This document shows, in pieces, positions 1 to 9,178 of a stretch of DNA of 64,000 bases (positions are counted from its first letter, which is position 1; each line of letters opens with the position of its first letter). Source of the DNA: VAZQ01 sp963817135 (GTDB lineage Bacteria > Pseudomonadota > Alphaproteobacteria > Rhizobiales > Xanthobacteraceae); assembly GCA_963817135.1 (NCBI GenBank), contig CAWFNG010000010.1, positions 558,001 through 622,000 on the forward strand, in the 5' to 3' direction. Below the pieces are notes generated by a model. It saw only the letters and a program-made list of their open reading frames with translations, did not search any database and was not told the origin of the DNA. Made by a program: the position numbers and the translations under genes.

Positions 1-498
1 TGGTCGCCCGCGCCGGGAATTGAAGGACGCATTTGCGAGCCCGGTCACCTCTACGAGTGGGCTTTTCTGCTCCACTGCTGGGCAGCGCGGGCGAACCGCG
101 GCAGGCCGGCGGCGGCGGACGGGTTGGTTGACTTTGCCGATCGATACGGTCTCGACAGGGACCGCGGGGTTGCCGTTAATGCAGTGCTCACCGATGGTCG
201 CGTGCACGACCCGGTGGCGCGGCTATGGGCGCAGGCGGAGCGCATTCGTGCTTATGTCATAGAAGCGCGATCCGAAGCGGAGATTGCTGCTGCGATCGCA
301 GGACTGTGGCGTTTTCTCGGTACCGAGAAGCCGGGGCTGTGGTTCGATCGGCTCGATGCGCAAGATCGATGCGTCATGGAACCGGCGCGCGCGACGAGTC
401 TCTACCACATCGTCGGCGCCGTCGCGGCCCTTTCCTCTGCCGGCGCCCTTATGGCTGACGCGCCTGCGCCTGCGCGAGCCTGCGATAGAGCTCTGTGA
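1..498 (+). CDS. AGE-family sugar epimerase/isomerase, C-terminal part
   Basis: The reading frame is open from the first base, so the gene begins outside the window and about 165 residues are visible. They contain EPGHLYEWAFLLHCW followed by an alpha-helical tail with DPVARLWAQAE, which matches the C-terminal helices of the (alpha/alpha)6 barrel of N-acylglucosamine 2-epimerase and mannose isomerase proteins. Family members interconvert C2 epimers or aldose/ketose forms of sugars in the cytoplasm. The nearby manC and glycosyltransferase genes point to mannose or polysaccharide precursor supply, but the substrate cannot be read from this fragment. The last ~50 bases overlap the 3' end of the convergent glycosyltransferase gene. 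Confidence 0.8.
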   Translation, partial: WSPAPGIEGRICEPGHLYEWAFLLHCWAARANRGRPAAADGLVDFADRYGLDRDRGVAVNAVLTDGRVHDPVARLWAQAERIRAYVIEARSEAEIAAAIAGLWRFLGTEKPGLWFDRLDAQDRCVMEPARATSLYHIVGAVAALSSAGALMADAPAPARACDRAL

Positions 499-1585
499 TC
501 GTTGCCCGCACCGCGTCCTCGGTGAAGCATTCGTAAAACCGGGCATGGGCGGCGCGTCCCATGCGTTGCCGTAGCCACGGCTGTGTAGCGAGCTTGACCA
601 GCGCCTGCGCGGCGGCGTCGCGATCTCCCAACGGTACGAGAATTCCCTCCTGGCCGGTGCGGACGAGTTCCCGGCAGCCGACCACATCGGTTGTCACGAT
701 CGGACGTCCCGACGCTGCTGCCTCGACCAGCGTGCGCGGCAGTCCTTCGCGATGCGAAAGCAGCAACGCGATGTGATGCTCCCGCCATACGCGCGCTACA
801 TCGGGGCTCGACCCGTGCCAATGCACGCCGGGTAACTTCGACCATTCGCGCAGCATGTTGTCGGTCAACGAGCTCGGATTGCTGGCGTCCGGCTCGCCAT
901 AAAGGCTGAGTTCGACGGGCGCGCCCATGCTGCGCGCCTGCTGCACCGCCTCGATTGCCTCGCGAATTCCCTTGGAGCTGAGCATGCGCGCGACCACCGC
1001 GATTCTCACCGGCGGTGACGGCGGCTCGGGCACGAGCGGGAATTTTCTTTCATTCACCCCGGAGCCGCCCACGATCGTTACATCGGGATCGTCGGGGCCA
1101 AGTCCAAACTCGCGCGGGTCATCTCGATTTTCGAAGAGGTAGTGGGTGCGCGGTCCGCGCAGCCAGGAGCCGACCAGCACGCGGACGCCGGATCGAATTA
1201 AGGCGACGAAGCCACCCCGCTCGAGCCATAAATGGCCGAGCCCGGTCGGCGCCAGCAGCAGCGCTTTCGTCCGCGCAAGCTTTGCCGCAGTCCCGCCGAG
1301 CACAATCGGGCGCAGCGCGATGCAGTGCACGATATCCGGCCGCTCGCGGCGGACAATGCCGTAGCTTCGCAGTAGGCTACGCAAGCCCTCGATCAACCGC
1401 AGGCTTTTGCGGTCGGCATCGAGGGCAATGACGCGAAAGCCTTCTGCAACAATGCGGTCCGCATCCTTGTTCACCCGGGTCGCAACGGTTACCTCAAATC
1501 CTTCTTCGCGTGCGGCCCGCGCCATCGCCGCGAAATGCGACATGAAGAACCAGTCTTCGGTGATGAAATAAAGTATTTTGGGCAT
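449..1585 (-). CDS. GT4-family glycosyltransferase
   Basis: Encodes about 378 residues. The frame stays open upstream to 2305, but that extension lies antisense to manC. I chose the ATG at 1585 because the protein then begins MPKILYFITEDWFFMSHFAA, a typical GT4 N-terminal Rossmann start (first beta strand plus substrate-binding loop). The C-terminal half has HREGLPRTLVEAAASG and PIVTTDVVGCRELV, the E-x7-E donor-binding region of GT4 retaining enzymes. It probably transfers a sugar from a nucleotide donor to a lipid-linked or nascent polysaccharide. It is divergent from manC with a 114-bp gap and convergent with, overlapping, the AGE gene. Donor and acceptor are unknown. Confidence 0.85.
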   Translation of the reverse strand: MPKILYFITEDWFFMSHFAAMARAAREEGFEVTVATRVNKDADRIVAEGFRVIALDADRKSLRLIEGLRSLLRSYGIVRRERPDIVHCIALRPIVLGGTAAKLARTKALLLAPTGLGHLWLERGGFVALIRSGVRVLVGSWLRGPRTHYLFENRDDPREFGLGPDDPDVTIVGGSGVNERKFPLVPEPPSPPVRIAVVARMLSSKGIREAIEAVQQARSMGAPVELSLYGEPDASNPSSLTDNMLREWSKLPGVHWHGSSPDVARVWREHHIALLLSHREGLPRTLVEAAASGRPIVTTDVVGCRELVRTGQEGILVPLGDRDAAAQALVKLATQPWLRQRMGRAAHARFYECFTEDAVRATITELYRRLAQAQARQP

Positions 1586-1699
1586 CGTGCCGAGGCATCT
1601 ATATCGCGCGCTGTTAATAATGACGAGAGAGAAGTCATTGCGAGTAGTGCGCCTGACGCGGTAAACCACACGAACGTTGGAAGGACTAAAAAGCCCGTC
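1586..1699. promoter_or_regulatory. Divergent promoter region between glycosyltransferase and manC
   Basis: A 114-bp gap between two divergent starts must hold promoters for both genes. It is more AT-rich than its flanks, with ctgttaataatgacgaga on the plus strand. No -35/-10 pair stands out clearly enough to assign. Confidence 0.4.
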
Positions 1700-3124
1700 A
1701 TGCCACTCCAAATCATTCCGGTGATCATGTGCGGCGGAGCCGGAACGCGGCTGTGGCCGGTTTCGCGCGAGAGCAGGCCCAAGCAATTCGTGCCTTTGAT
1801 CGGCGAGACATCCACGTTCCAGCAGGTGCTGGCGCGCGTCGCCGATCCGCAGCTGTTCGAACGGCCTATCGTCATCACCAATGCCGAATTCCGTTTCGAG
1901 GTTGCCGAGCAGCTGCGCGAATGCGGGGTCAAGGCGGAAATCGTGCTCGAGCCCATGCGCCGCAACTCGGGTCCTGCCGTAGCGGTTTCGGCAGCGCTTG
2001 CCGCCGAGCGCAATCCCGAGGCTCTGGTCCTGGTGCTTGCGGCCGATCATGTGATCCGCAAGGTCGACGCCTTTCACGAGGCGTGCCGGCGCGCTGCCGA
2101 AGCAGCTGCGCAAGGCCGGATCGTCACCTTCGGCATCGAGCCCACCCATGCGGCGACACATTACGGCTACATTCGGCCGGGCGCGAAGCTCAACGGCGCG
2201 TCCGTGCGTGAGGTCGAGGCCTTCGTGGAAAAGCCGGACGCGGCGACCGCGGCAGATTATGTTGCCGCGCGCTACCTTTGGAACAGCGGCAATTTTCTGT
2301 TCCACGCGGTGACAATGTTGAATGAGATCGAGCGTTACGAGCCGCTGATGGCCGAGGCCGCGCGGGCATCGATCAAGGCTTCAACGCGCGACCTCGATTT
2401 TCTGCGGCTTGCCTCGGACGCATTTGCCCGCGCACCGAAGAAATCGATCGACTATGCGGTGATGGAGCGCACCAAGCGTGCAGTGGTCATGCCGGCGGAT
2501 CTTGGCTGGTCGGATATCGGCAGCTGGAGCACGGTCTGGGACGTCATTCCCCACGATGCCGCCGGCAATGCAACTGAAGGTCCAGTCGTCTTGTCCGAAA
2601 CCCGCAACTCGCTCATTCGTTCAGACGAATCCGTGCTGACGACCGTGATCGGGCTCGACGATGTCATCGTCATCTCTACCTCGGACGCGGTGCTGGTCGC
2701 GCCGCGGGCAAAGGCCGAGCGGGTCAAGGAACTTGTCGAGCAGCTCAAGGCGCAAAACTATCGCGCGGCAGTCGAGCACCGCCGCATTTATCGTCCATGG
2801 GGCTATTATCAGGACGTCGACACCGCCGCACGCTATCGGGTCAAACGCATCGTCGTGAAACCGGGGTGCACGCTTTCGCTGCAGAAGCACTTTCATCGTT
2901 CCGAACACTGGATCGTCGTCAAAGGCACGGCGGAAGTGACCGTGAACAGCGAAGTGCGTAGCGTGCACGAGAATGAATCCATGTACATTCCGATCGGCAG
3001 CATTCATCGGCTTGCCAATCCTGGCCGCATTCCGCTCGAACTTATCGAGGTGCAGGTCGGCAGCTATCTTGGCGAGGACGACATCGTGCGCATCGATGAT
3101 GTCTACGGTCGCGCGGCCCCATAG
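1700..3124 (+). CDS. manC: Mannose-1-phosphate guanylyltransferase / mannose-6-phosphate isomerase
   Basis: Encodes 474 residues, the usual size for the bifunctional ManC/AlgA/XanB family. An upstream in-frame ATG at 1535 would add 55 residues overlapping the divergent gene, so the ATG at 1700 (MPLQIIPVIMCGGAGTRLWP) is preferred. The N-terminal nucleotidyltransferase has the signature GGAGTRLWPVSRESRPKQF, then FVEKPD and YLWNSGNFLF. The C-terminal cupin isomerase domain begins near RIYRPWGYYQDVD and carries QKHFHRSEHWIVVKG, with the metal-binding histidines. The enzyme makes GDP-mannose from mannose-1-phosphate and can isomerise fructose-6-phosphate. It shares an intergenic region with the glycosyltransferase, consistent with a mannose-containing polysaccharide locus. 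Confidence 0.95.
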   Translation: MPLQIIPVIMCGGAGTRLWPVSRESRPKQFVPLIGETSTFQQVLARVADPQLFERPIVITNAEFRFEVAEQLRECGVKAEIVLEPMRRNSGPAVAVSAALAAERNPEALVLVLAADHVIRKVDAFHEACRRAAEAAAQGRIVTFGIEPTHAATHYGYIRPGAKLNGASVREVEAFVEKPDAATAADYVAARYLWNSGNFLFHAVTMLNEIERYEPLMAEAARASIKASTRDLDFLRLASDAFARAPKKSIDYAVMERTKRAVVMPADLGWSDIGSWSTVWDVIPHDAAGNATEGPVVLSETRNSLIRSDESVLTTVIGLDDVIVISTSDAVLVAPRAKAERVKELVEQLKAQNYRAAVEHRRIYRPWGYYQDVDTAARYRVKRIVVKPGCTLSLQKHFHRSEHWIVVKGTAEVTVNSEVRSVHENESMYIPIGSIHRLANPGRIPLELIEVQVGSYLGEDDIVRIDDVYGRAAP

Positions 3125-3257
3125 GTCGGATTTCATTCTTTCCAAAACGGCGCCGGGTTCCGGATCGAGCGTAGAGCGGTCTTGACCTGGATCGCAGGGA
3201 ACGATTGGAACCGGGATTGCATTGGCGGGTTGATGAACGAAATGGGAGCGTGAAGCC

Positions 3258-3440
3258 ATGCAAACCGTAGACATCCAGGACTACGCGCGCCGCCTGCTGG
3301 AGGCACGCGGCTTGAAGGCAATCTCTGAAGCCGCGCAAAAAGCCGCTACCTTTGAACAGCAAGGCGACGAGGAGGAAGCCAAGACCTGGCGGCGTATTGA
3401 GGCAGCATTGATGCAAATGCGCGGGCCGCATGTGAGTTGA
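3258..3440 (+). CDS. Small conserved hypothetical protein
   Basis: Sixty residues, acidic and helical, beginning MQTVDIQDYARRLLEARG and ending RIEAALMQMRGPHVS. The pattern (IQ.YAR.LLEA.G, ..A..KA...E.QGD.E.A..WRRI..AL..MRGPHVS) is one I recognise from short unnamed proteins of Bradyrhizobium relatives, so I think it is a true gene. A GGGAG element lies about 10 bases before the ATG. It is monocistronic between manC and the next small gene. No catalytic motif, membrane segment or signal is visible, and its function is unknown. Confidence 0.7.
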   Translation: MQTVDIQDYARRLLEARGLKAISEAAQKAATFEQQGDEEEAKTWRRIEAALMQMRGPHVS

Positions 3441-3650
3441 ATGGCTGCCCTGCGCCGAGCAACGGAGGTGATTACATTTGGCACGGCAGTGCAGCATGTT
3501 ACCCCTGAAAGGGGGAGGTCGGCGCAAAGCGCCGGGTGGGGGTCACCTTCAGGGAGAGGTATCCCGAGTTTGCTGAACCCGTGTGAACCGAAACGACCCG
3601 AGTCACACTTCAACGACATTGGCTACTAGCATGGAAAGGTATTCACACCC

Positions 3651-4007
3651 ATGAAAAGATTTCTCGTAACATATCTCGCCCCGGCCTCGGTTATCGACGA
3701 ATGGAAGAAGACCGATCCCGAAAAGAGGAAGGCGGCCGAAGAAAAGATGCAGGGCGATTGGAAAAAATGGATGGGCGATCACGCGCAGATATTCGTGGAC
3801 AAGGGGGCCGGTGTGGGCAAAACGAAACGAGTGACTGCCCAGGGCAGCGCCGCCGGGAGAAACGACATCATGCTTTATGCAGTCGTGCAGGCGGAGTCCC
3901 ACGAAGCGGCAGCAAAAATGTTTGAAGACCACCCGCATTTAGGCATCCCCAGCGCCTCCGTAGAAATCATGGAGATTCATCCACTCCCCGGAATGAAGGA
4001 GTTCTAG
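3651..4007 (+). CDS. YCII-like / DGPF-like small protein
   Basis: A cytoplasmic protein of 118 residues starting MKRFLVTYLAPASVIDEWKK. The N-terminal beta strand, charged helix (KKTDPEKRKAAEEKMQGDWK) and later LYAVVQAESHEAAAKMFEDHP strand-helix unit resemble the ferredoxin-like alpha/beta fold of YCII-related proteins, where a C-terminal strand follows a DHPH motif. I see no enzyme signature. Its function is unknown. It stands alone, convergent with the lipoprotein gene that ends at 4030. Confidence 0.65.
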   Translation: MKRFLVTYLAPASVIDEWKKTDPEKRKAAEEKMQGDWKKWMGDHAQIFVDKGAGVGKTKRVTAQGSAAGRNDIMLYAVVQAESHEAAAKMFEDHPHLGIPSASVEIMEIHPLPGMKEF

Positions 4008-4029
4008 AAACGCGCAGAATGCGCGCGAC

Positions 4030-4461
4030 TTATTTTTTGCCGCCGGCTTGGGCGAACATGGCGGTGAGGTCAGGAAACGGCTGATAGAAGGCTCTGCCGC
4101 AGTCCTCGCCGGCATCGACGAATTGAACAATCCTTCCGGCCAGAAAAACTGCCGTCTTCTCTAGTTGCGAACCGTCGTCACTGGCTTTCACACAGACGAA
4201 GTACCGGCTTTCCGAGCCGAATTGTTTCATTGACGGCGCCGAAATATAAGCCTCGCGCGCACTCCCCATGTCGGTTGGATTACGTTTCAGGTATTCGAGC
4301 ACGTCTGTTCGGTAGTTGGCGGGATACGCGTTCGGGTCTTCTTTTTTTGACAGGCGCAGGAATTCTAGGACCGAGGAGCAATTTGTTAGTCCGATAGAAA
4401 GCGCGGCTATCAAACAGACTATTGTCTTTTTCGATCGTCCCTTTTTCACATTCGCCCTCAC
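4030..4461 (-). CDS. Predicted lipoprotein, unknown function
   Basis: A protein of 143 residues. The N-terminus is basic (MRANVKKGRSKK), followed by a hydrophobic stretch TIVCLIAALSIGLTNCSS that ends in the lipobox-like LTNC, so it is probably exported and lipid-anchored at the Cys. The mature part has EYLKRNPTDMGSAREAYIS and RYFVCVKASDDG, with no catalytic motif that I recognise. It lies 6 bases after the stop of the upstream MFS gene on the same strand, so the two are probably co-transcribed. Confidence 0.7.
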   Translation of the reverse strand: MRANVKKGRSKKTIVCLIAALSIGLTNCSSVLEFLRLSKKEDPNAYPANYRTDVLEYLKRNPTDMGSAREAYISAPSMKQFGSESRYFVCVKASDDGSQLEKTAVFLAGRIVQFVDAGEDCGRAFYQPFPDLTAMFAQAGGKK

Positions 4462-4467
4462 TGTACG

Positions 4468-5694
4468 TTACGCCGCGAGCTTGTCGACGCGGCGCAATTG
4501 CGGAAAGGCAAACATCCAGATCACCATCACCGCGATCGCTCCCAAGCCGCCGATGAGCGCGGAAGGTACCGCCCCCAGCCAGGCGGCGATCGTGCCGGCG
4601 CGAAATTCGCCCAAGGAGCCCGAGGAACCGGTGAACATCGAGTTTACCGCCATCACGCGCCCGAGCATTTCATAGGGCGTGCGCAGCTGAATCAAGGACT
4701 GGCGAATGACCACGCTGATAGCGTCGGATGCTCCATAGATAACGAGCGCCAGGCATGACAGCGCAACGGAATCCGACAACCCGAACAGGAGGCTCGCGGC
4801 GCCGAATGTCCCGACCGCGACAAACATGATGATTCCAGCGTGTCCGCCAATGGCGGAACGCGCAAGCACGATCGATGTCGCAAGCGCGCCGACCGCCGGC
4901 GCGGAGCGCAGCACTCCGAGCGCCCACGGGCCGGCGTGGAGAATGTCGCGGGCATAGATTGGCAGAAGCGCAGTCACTCCGCCCAGAAGCACGGCGAAAA
5001 GATCAAGCGAGATCGCACCGAGCAGAATGGGCCGGCTGCGAATGTAGGCAAAGCCGGCAAACAGCGTCTCCAAGCTGAGCGGCTGGCGCGGTTCGTGCCG
5101 CCGCTTGCCCGGAAGCAATGCAAAGAGGAGCCCCGCGACGGTGAAGACGACGGCGCAAGTCGCATAGACGACGGTTGGTCCCAAGCCATAAAGGAGCCCG
5201 CCCAGGGAAGGTCCGCAGATGACCGCGGTCTGCTGAGCCGTAACCGACGCGGCGATCGCCCGCGGCAGAAGTAGCGTCGGAACGAGGCCGGGTAGAAGGG
5301 CGTGGATCGTCGGCATCTCGAAAGCGCGCGCCGTGCCGAAGACGAACAAGACCGCCAGTATGGTCTCGCGGGTAAGCCAATGACTGGCGCTGCCGAGAGC
5401 AAGGACAAGCGCCGACAATGCTTTCACCGCCTGCGCCAAGGAAGCAATGAGGCGCCGATCGAAGCGATCGGCAACCTGCCCGATGACGATCGAGAACATG
5501 AGGAGCGGCAAAAACTGCGCCATCCCGATCAGCCCGAGATCGAACGGATTGTGCGTGAGATCATAGAGCTGCCAGCCGACGGCAACCGTCTGCATCATGT
5601 AGGCGCCGTTGGTGAACGTGCGCGCGCACCAGAACAACACGAATGGCCGGTGCCGTATGAGACGCGGGGATGACGCAACGGCAGGATCTGTCAT
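4468..5694 (-). CDS. MFS transporter (EntS/MFS_3-like)
   Basis: Encodes 408 residues with about twelve hydrophobic segments. The start MTDPAVASSPRLIRHRPFVLFWCARTF leads into TM1, and the first cytoplasmic loop has GQVADRFDRRL, the GxxxDRxxRR motif of the major facilitator superfamily. The pattern HRPFVLFWCAR..T..AYMMQTVAVGWQLYDLT resembles MFS_3/enterobactin-exporter-like proteins. It is likely an inner-membrane efflux permease, with the substrate unknown. It heads a two-gene unit with the lipoprotein 6 bases downstream. Confidence 0.85.
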   Translation of the reverse strand: MTDPAVASSPRLIRHRPFVLFWCARTFTNGAYMMQTVAVGWQLYDLTHNPFDLGLIGMAQFLPLLMFSIVIGQVADRFDRRLIASLAQAVKALSALVLALGSASHWLTRETILAVLFVFGTARAFEMPTIHALLPGLVPTLLLPRAIAASVTAQQTAVICGPSLGGLLYGLGPTVVYATCAVVFTVAGLLFALLPGKRRHEPRQPLSLETLFAGFAYIRSRPILLGAISLDLFAVLLGGVTALLPIYARDILHAGPWALGVLRSAPAVGALATSIVLARSAIGGHAGIIMFVAVGTFGAASLLFGLSDSVALSCLALVIYGASDAISVVIRQSLIQLRTPYEMLGRVMAVNSMFTGSSGSLGEFRAGTIAAWLGAVPSALIGGLGAIAVMVIWMFAFPQLRRVDKLAA

Positions 5695-5782
5695 CTAGCG
5701 CAGGGATATGCCGCCTGAACCGTGCGTTCCGAGAAGCACCGAACCGATGATGTGACGATGTGCTTCGTAGACATTCCGGTTT

Positions 5783-6781
5783 CTATTCGAGTTTCACATT
5801 GGCGGCCTTGATGACCGCGTGCCAGCGCTCGACCTCGCGGTGCATGTAGGCGGCAGTCTCCTCGACCGTACCGCCGATCGGTTCGGCGGAAAGCTGTGCC
5901 AGCCGCTGGGCGACATCGGAAAGGCGAATGGCCTCGTTGACGTCGGCGTTGATCTTTCTGGCAATATCCTGCGGCGTCTTCGGCGGTGCGACAATGGCGA
6001 ACCAGGCCGCCGCTTCGAAACCAGGAAGCGTTTCCGCAATGGCCGGCACCTCCGGCAGGGCCGCCATGCGCGTTGGGCTTGCCACCGCCAGCAGTTTGAG
6101 CTGCCCGCCTTTTACCAGGGCAAGGGAAACGCCGAGATTGTCGAACATCAGATCGACGCTCCCCGCCATCAGATCGGTAAGCGCCGGTGCGGAGCCGCGA
6201 TACGGTACTTGCTGAAACTTCACGTGCGCCATCATCTGAAACATTTCGGAGGTGAGATGCGAGGTGGTGCCGTTTCCTTGCGTGGCAGCCGTCAACTTGC
6301 CCGGATTTGCCCTGGCATGCGCGATCACCTCAGCGACGCTGCCGGCCGGCACTTTTGGGTTGACGACCAGCGCATTCGGCACACGGCCCATGATGACAAT
6401 GGGCACGAACTCGAGCGGATCGAAGCCGAGCCTGGGGTAGAGATTCTGATTGATCACCAGCGGCGGCGGCGGCGCTGCAAGCAGCGTATAGCCGTCCGGC
6501 TCTGCCTTGGCCACTGCTTCAGCGCCGATATTGCCGCCGGCGCCGGCGCGGTTCTCGATCACCACCGGCTCTCCCCACTTTTTGGCAAGCCACTCGCTGA
6601 AGATGCGCGGCATGACATCAGCAGTTCCACCGGCGGGAAACGGTACGATGATTTTGACCGGCCGCGAAGGATAACTTTGGGCGGCGCCGTCGCGCGCCGT
6701 CGCGAGCAGGGCGGCGATGGCAATCCCTGCGGCGATCGACAAGCGGCAAAAATCGAATTGCGCTGGCGGCTGATTACGCAT
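5783..6781 (-). CDS. Bug/TctC-family periplasmic substrate-binding protein
   Basis: Encodes 332 residues with an N-terminal signal peptide (hydrophobic LSIAAGIAIAALLATARDGAAQ) and then SYPSRPVKIIVPFPAGGTAD, the hallmark first strand and ligand loop of Bug proteins. Internal VVIENRAGAGGNIGAEAVA and VKFQQVPYRGSAPALTDLMA are also family signatures. Bug proteins bind carboxylates, amides or aromatic acids in the periplasm. No tripartite membrane genes (tctA/tctB) lie nearby, so this is an orphan receptor. It lies 72 bases downstream of a second Bug gene, suggesting a duplicated pair. Confidence 0.9.
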   Translation of the reverse strand: MRNQPPAQFDFCRLSIAAGIAIAALLATARDGAAQSYPSRPVKIIVPFPAGGTADVMPRIFSEWLAKKWGEPVVIENRAGAGGNIGAEAVAKAEPDGYTLLAAPPPPLVINQNLYPRLGFDPLEFVPIVIMGRVPNALVVNPKVPAGSVAEVIAHARANPGKLTAATQGNGTTSHLTSEMFQMMAHVKFQQVPYRGSAPALTDLMAGSVDLMFDNLGVSLALVKGGQLKLLAVASPTRMAALPEVPAIAETLPGFEAAAWFAIVAPPKTPQDIARKINADVNEAIRLSDVAQRLAQLSAEPIGGTVEETAAYMHREVERWHAVIKAANVKLE

Positions 6782-6853
6782 CGCCCTTCTCCTGCGAAAG
6801 ATTTCGTCGTACCAATCAAGCCAAGCGCCGGCTTGCGCGATGCGGACGACCGC

Positions 6854-7828
6854 TCACTCGATCATTATCTTGGCAGCCTCGATTATCGGGCGCCATTGCT
6901 TCTCGCTTGTCTCGATCATGTCGCGCATGATCGCGGGCGTGCTGCCGAGCGGCTCCGCCTGCAAACCATGCATGCGCGCCTGCAGTTCAGGCGTCTGGAA
7001 CACCGCTGCAATGGCCGCCGAAAGCAGAGCTGCGACATCTTTCGGGGTGCCCGGAGGTGCCGCTATTCCCATCCAAGTATCGGCATGGACGCCGTCGAGC
7101 GTCTCCGACAATGTCGGGACGTCGGGATAATCGGTGAGCCGCGCGCGGCCGGCCGTGGCGAGCATTTTCAGCCTCCCGGCATCGATGTTCGGTTTATTGG
7201 CAAGGAGGTAATCTGACATGAGGTCGATATTGCCTGCGAGCAGATCGTTGATCGCAGGCGCGCTGCCACGGTAGGGAATTTCCGTCATTTTGAATTCGCC
7301 TTTGAGCATCAGCAGTTCGCCCAACAGATGCCCGGTATTGCCCTTTCCCTGGTTGCCATAATTGACTTTTCCGGGATTGGCGCGCGCATAAGCGATCAAT
7401 TCGGGCATATTGCCGGCGGGCAGCCCCGGACGAGCGAGCACAATCAATGGATAGGTTGCAAGGACGCTGATCGGCTCCATCGCGCGGGTATCGAACGCCG
7501 CGTTAGCGAATATCAGGTGCGTGATACTGTAGGTTAATTGCGGGGCGCAAAGGAGCGTGTATCCGTCGGGCGGGGCGCGCAAAACCAATTCCGTTCCCAC
7601 CCGTCCGCCGGCGCCGCCAGCGCGATTCTCGACGAGAATCTGCTGCCCGAGCAGATTTCCGGCCTTGTCTGCTGCCAGGCGACAGAGCAGGTCCGCCGTT
7701 CCTCCCGCCGGCAACGGCACCACGACCGTGATCGGCCGCTCTGGAAAAAGCGCGTGCGCAGGGGATGCTGAAATTGTGCTCAGCAGCGCTGCAAACACTA
7801 TGACAGCTATGCGATCTTTTGCAAACAT
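6854..7828 (-). CDS. Bug/TctC-family periplasmic substrate-binding protein
   Basis: Encodes 324 residues with a signal peptide (IAVIVFAALLSTISASPAHA) followed by LFPERPITVVVPLPAGGTAD. The family motifs ILVENRAGGAGGRVGTELV and FKMTEIPYRGSAPAINDLLA are present. It is a paralogue of the protein encoded just downstream and similarly lacks a cognate TctAB permease in the window. The two probably form one transcription unit beginning near 7850. The ligand cannot be inferred from the sequence. Confidence 0.9.
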   Translation of the reverse strand: MFAKDRIAVIVFAALLSTISASPAHALFPERPITVVVPLPAGGTADLLCRLAADKAGNLLGQQILVENRAGGAGGRVGTELVLRAPPDGYTLLCAPQLTYSITHLIFANAAFDTRAMEPISVLATYPLIVLARPGLPAGNMPELIAYARANPGKVNYGNQGKGNTGHLLGELLMLKGEFKMTEIPYRGSAPAINDLLAGNIDLMSDYLLANKPNIDAGRLKMLATAGRARLTDYPDVPTLSETLDGVHADTWMGIAAPPGTPKDVAALLSAAIAAVFQTPELQARMHGLQAEPLGSTPAIMRDMIETSEKQWRPIIEAAKIMIE

Positions 7829-7924
7829 GCTGTAATCTTAGCACTCGCGGCAATTTGTGACACACAATTGCTAAATTCTTGCGGGACTCCCGGCGGCTCG
7901 ATCTTTTACGGAGGCACCAGTTTC

Positions 7925-9139
7925 ATGCTGCGCATCGTTACCGCGACAATCGGTGGGCTCCTCCTTTGCGGCATGCTGTCGGTGGTCCCCGCCATTGATG
8001 GCGCGCATGCGCAAAAGGCGGTTGCAGCCAAAAAGAAGACCGAGCGCAGAGATGCGGCGGCAAAGGCGGAAAAAAGCGAACTGCAGGGACGCGCTACGTT
8101 CACCGCCGAAGAAGAGGAGACAGCGACCGTTCCCGGAATAGCGGACGCGCGGGCGTGGGGAGACTCGGAAAACGCCTTTGCACGTCTTCTTCCTCGCGTA
8201 ACCGGCCCGTGGCTTGTCATCTCCGGCGGCGGGTCGGATGGGGCTTTTGCCGGCGGCGTGCTTGCCGGCTGGACGCAAAACGGCAGCAGGCCGGATTTTG
8301 CCGTTGTCTCCGGCTCCAGCATCGGCTCCTTGATTGCGCCGTTTGCCTTCCTTGGATCCCGCTACGACGACGAGATCCGCAAGAATTTTACCGCCATTAC
8401 CGCCGCAGACATTTTCGAGGATCGCGCGACCCGCGACAGTCTGTTCGACCACTGGCCGCTCAAGCGCCAAATCGAGGAGCGGGTGAGCGCCAAGCTCCTT
8501 GCTGAAATTGCAACCGAGCATGAACGCGGCCGGCGGCTCTTCGTCGCTACCACCAATCTCGATACGGGACGCCGCGTCATCTGGAACATGGGCGCCATTG
8601 CCGCGCGGGGCGATGAGCGAGCCCTCAAGCTGTTCCGCGACGTCCTGCTTGCGTCCTGCAGCATCCCTGGATTTTTTTCGCCGGTCGCAATCGAAGTCGA
8701 AGCGAACGGCAGGCGCCTGCAGGAGCTGCACAATGACGGCACCCTGACGGCGCCATTTTTCGTCATTCCGGAATCCATGCTTGCAGCGAACAACAACTCG
8801 CCGCCTCCAATTTCTGCGCTCTACGTCCTCGTCAATTCCAAGCTGGACCCTGAGTTCAAGATGCTCGACGCCGATATTCACGGCGTTCTGGGGCGCTCCA
8901 TTTCGGTCGGGCTCACCGCGGCTCTGCGCGCACAAGTGTCGCTGCTGCGCGTGGGAGCGCAACGCCAGGGAATTCCGCTGCGCGTGGCCTACATCGATCC
9001 CAAGTTCAACCACCCCTCGCGCGGCCAGTTTGACGGCAAATACATGCAGGCGCTTTACGAGTTTGCGCTGGAGGCGGGCAAGAAGGGCACCGTCTTTGAA
9101 GACGCACTGCCGAACGTTTCCCTGGGCAGGGGCCAGTAA
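7925..9139 (+). CDS. Secreted patatin-like phospholipase
   Basis: Encodes 404 residues. The frame also opens at 7868, but the ATG at 7925 has a GGAGG ribosome-binding site at 7910-7914 and starts a good signal peptide (MLRIVTATIGGLLLCGML...AHAQ). The patatin domain shows the oxyanion-hole loop SGGGSDGAFAGG, nucleophile elbow VVSGSSIGSLIA (G-x-S-x-G) and the catalytic-Asp segment LHNDGTLTAPFF, so the Ser-Asp dyad is intact. It probably hydrolyses phospholipids or other acyl esters in the envelope. A lysine-rich linker (KAVAAKKKTERRDAAAKAEK) lies between signal and domain. It is divergent from the Bug pair. Confidence 0.88.
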   Translation: MLRIVTATIGGLLLCGMLSVVPAIDGAHAQKAVAAKKKTERRDAAAKAEKSELQGRATFTAEEEETATVPGIADARAWGDSENAFARLLPRVTGPWLVISGGGSDGAFAGGVLAGWTQNGSRPDFAVVSGSSIGSLIAPFAFLGSRYDDEIRKNFTAITAADIFEDRATRDSLFDHWPLKRQIEERVSAKLLAEIATEHERGRRLFVATTNLDTGRRVIWNMGAIAARGDERALKLFRDVLLASCSIPGFFSPVAIEVEANGRRLQELHNDGTLTAPFFVIPESMLAANNNSPPPISALYVLVNSKLDPEFKMLDADIHGVLGRSISVGLTAALRAQVSLLRVGAQRQGIPLRVAYIDPKFNHPSRGQFDGKYMQALYEFALEAGKKGTVFEDALPNVSLGRGQ

Positions 9140-9178
9140 CTACTCCGAAGTTTCCGCGGTTCGAATGATATCCGGCGT

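Noticed and set aside
1535..1699. 55-residue N-terminal extension of ManC
   Set aside because: The extension overlaps the divergent gene and the family begins at MPLQIIPVIM; no ribosome-binding site favours 1535.
1586..2305. Long minus-strand extension of the glycosyltransferase frame
   Set aside because: It lies antisense to manC, lacks GT features and the family start is clearly at 1585.
5819..7216. 465-residue plus-strand frame opposite the two Bug genes
   Set aside because: It is antisense to two clear Bug proteins, His/Arg-rich and without motifs.
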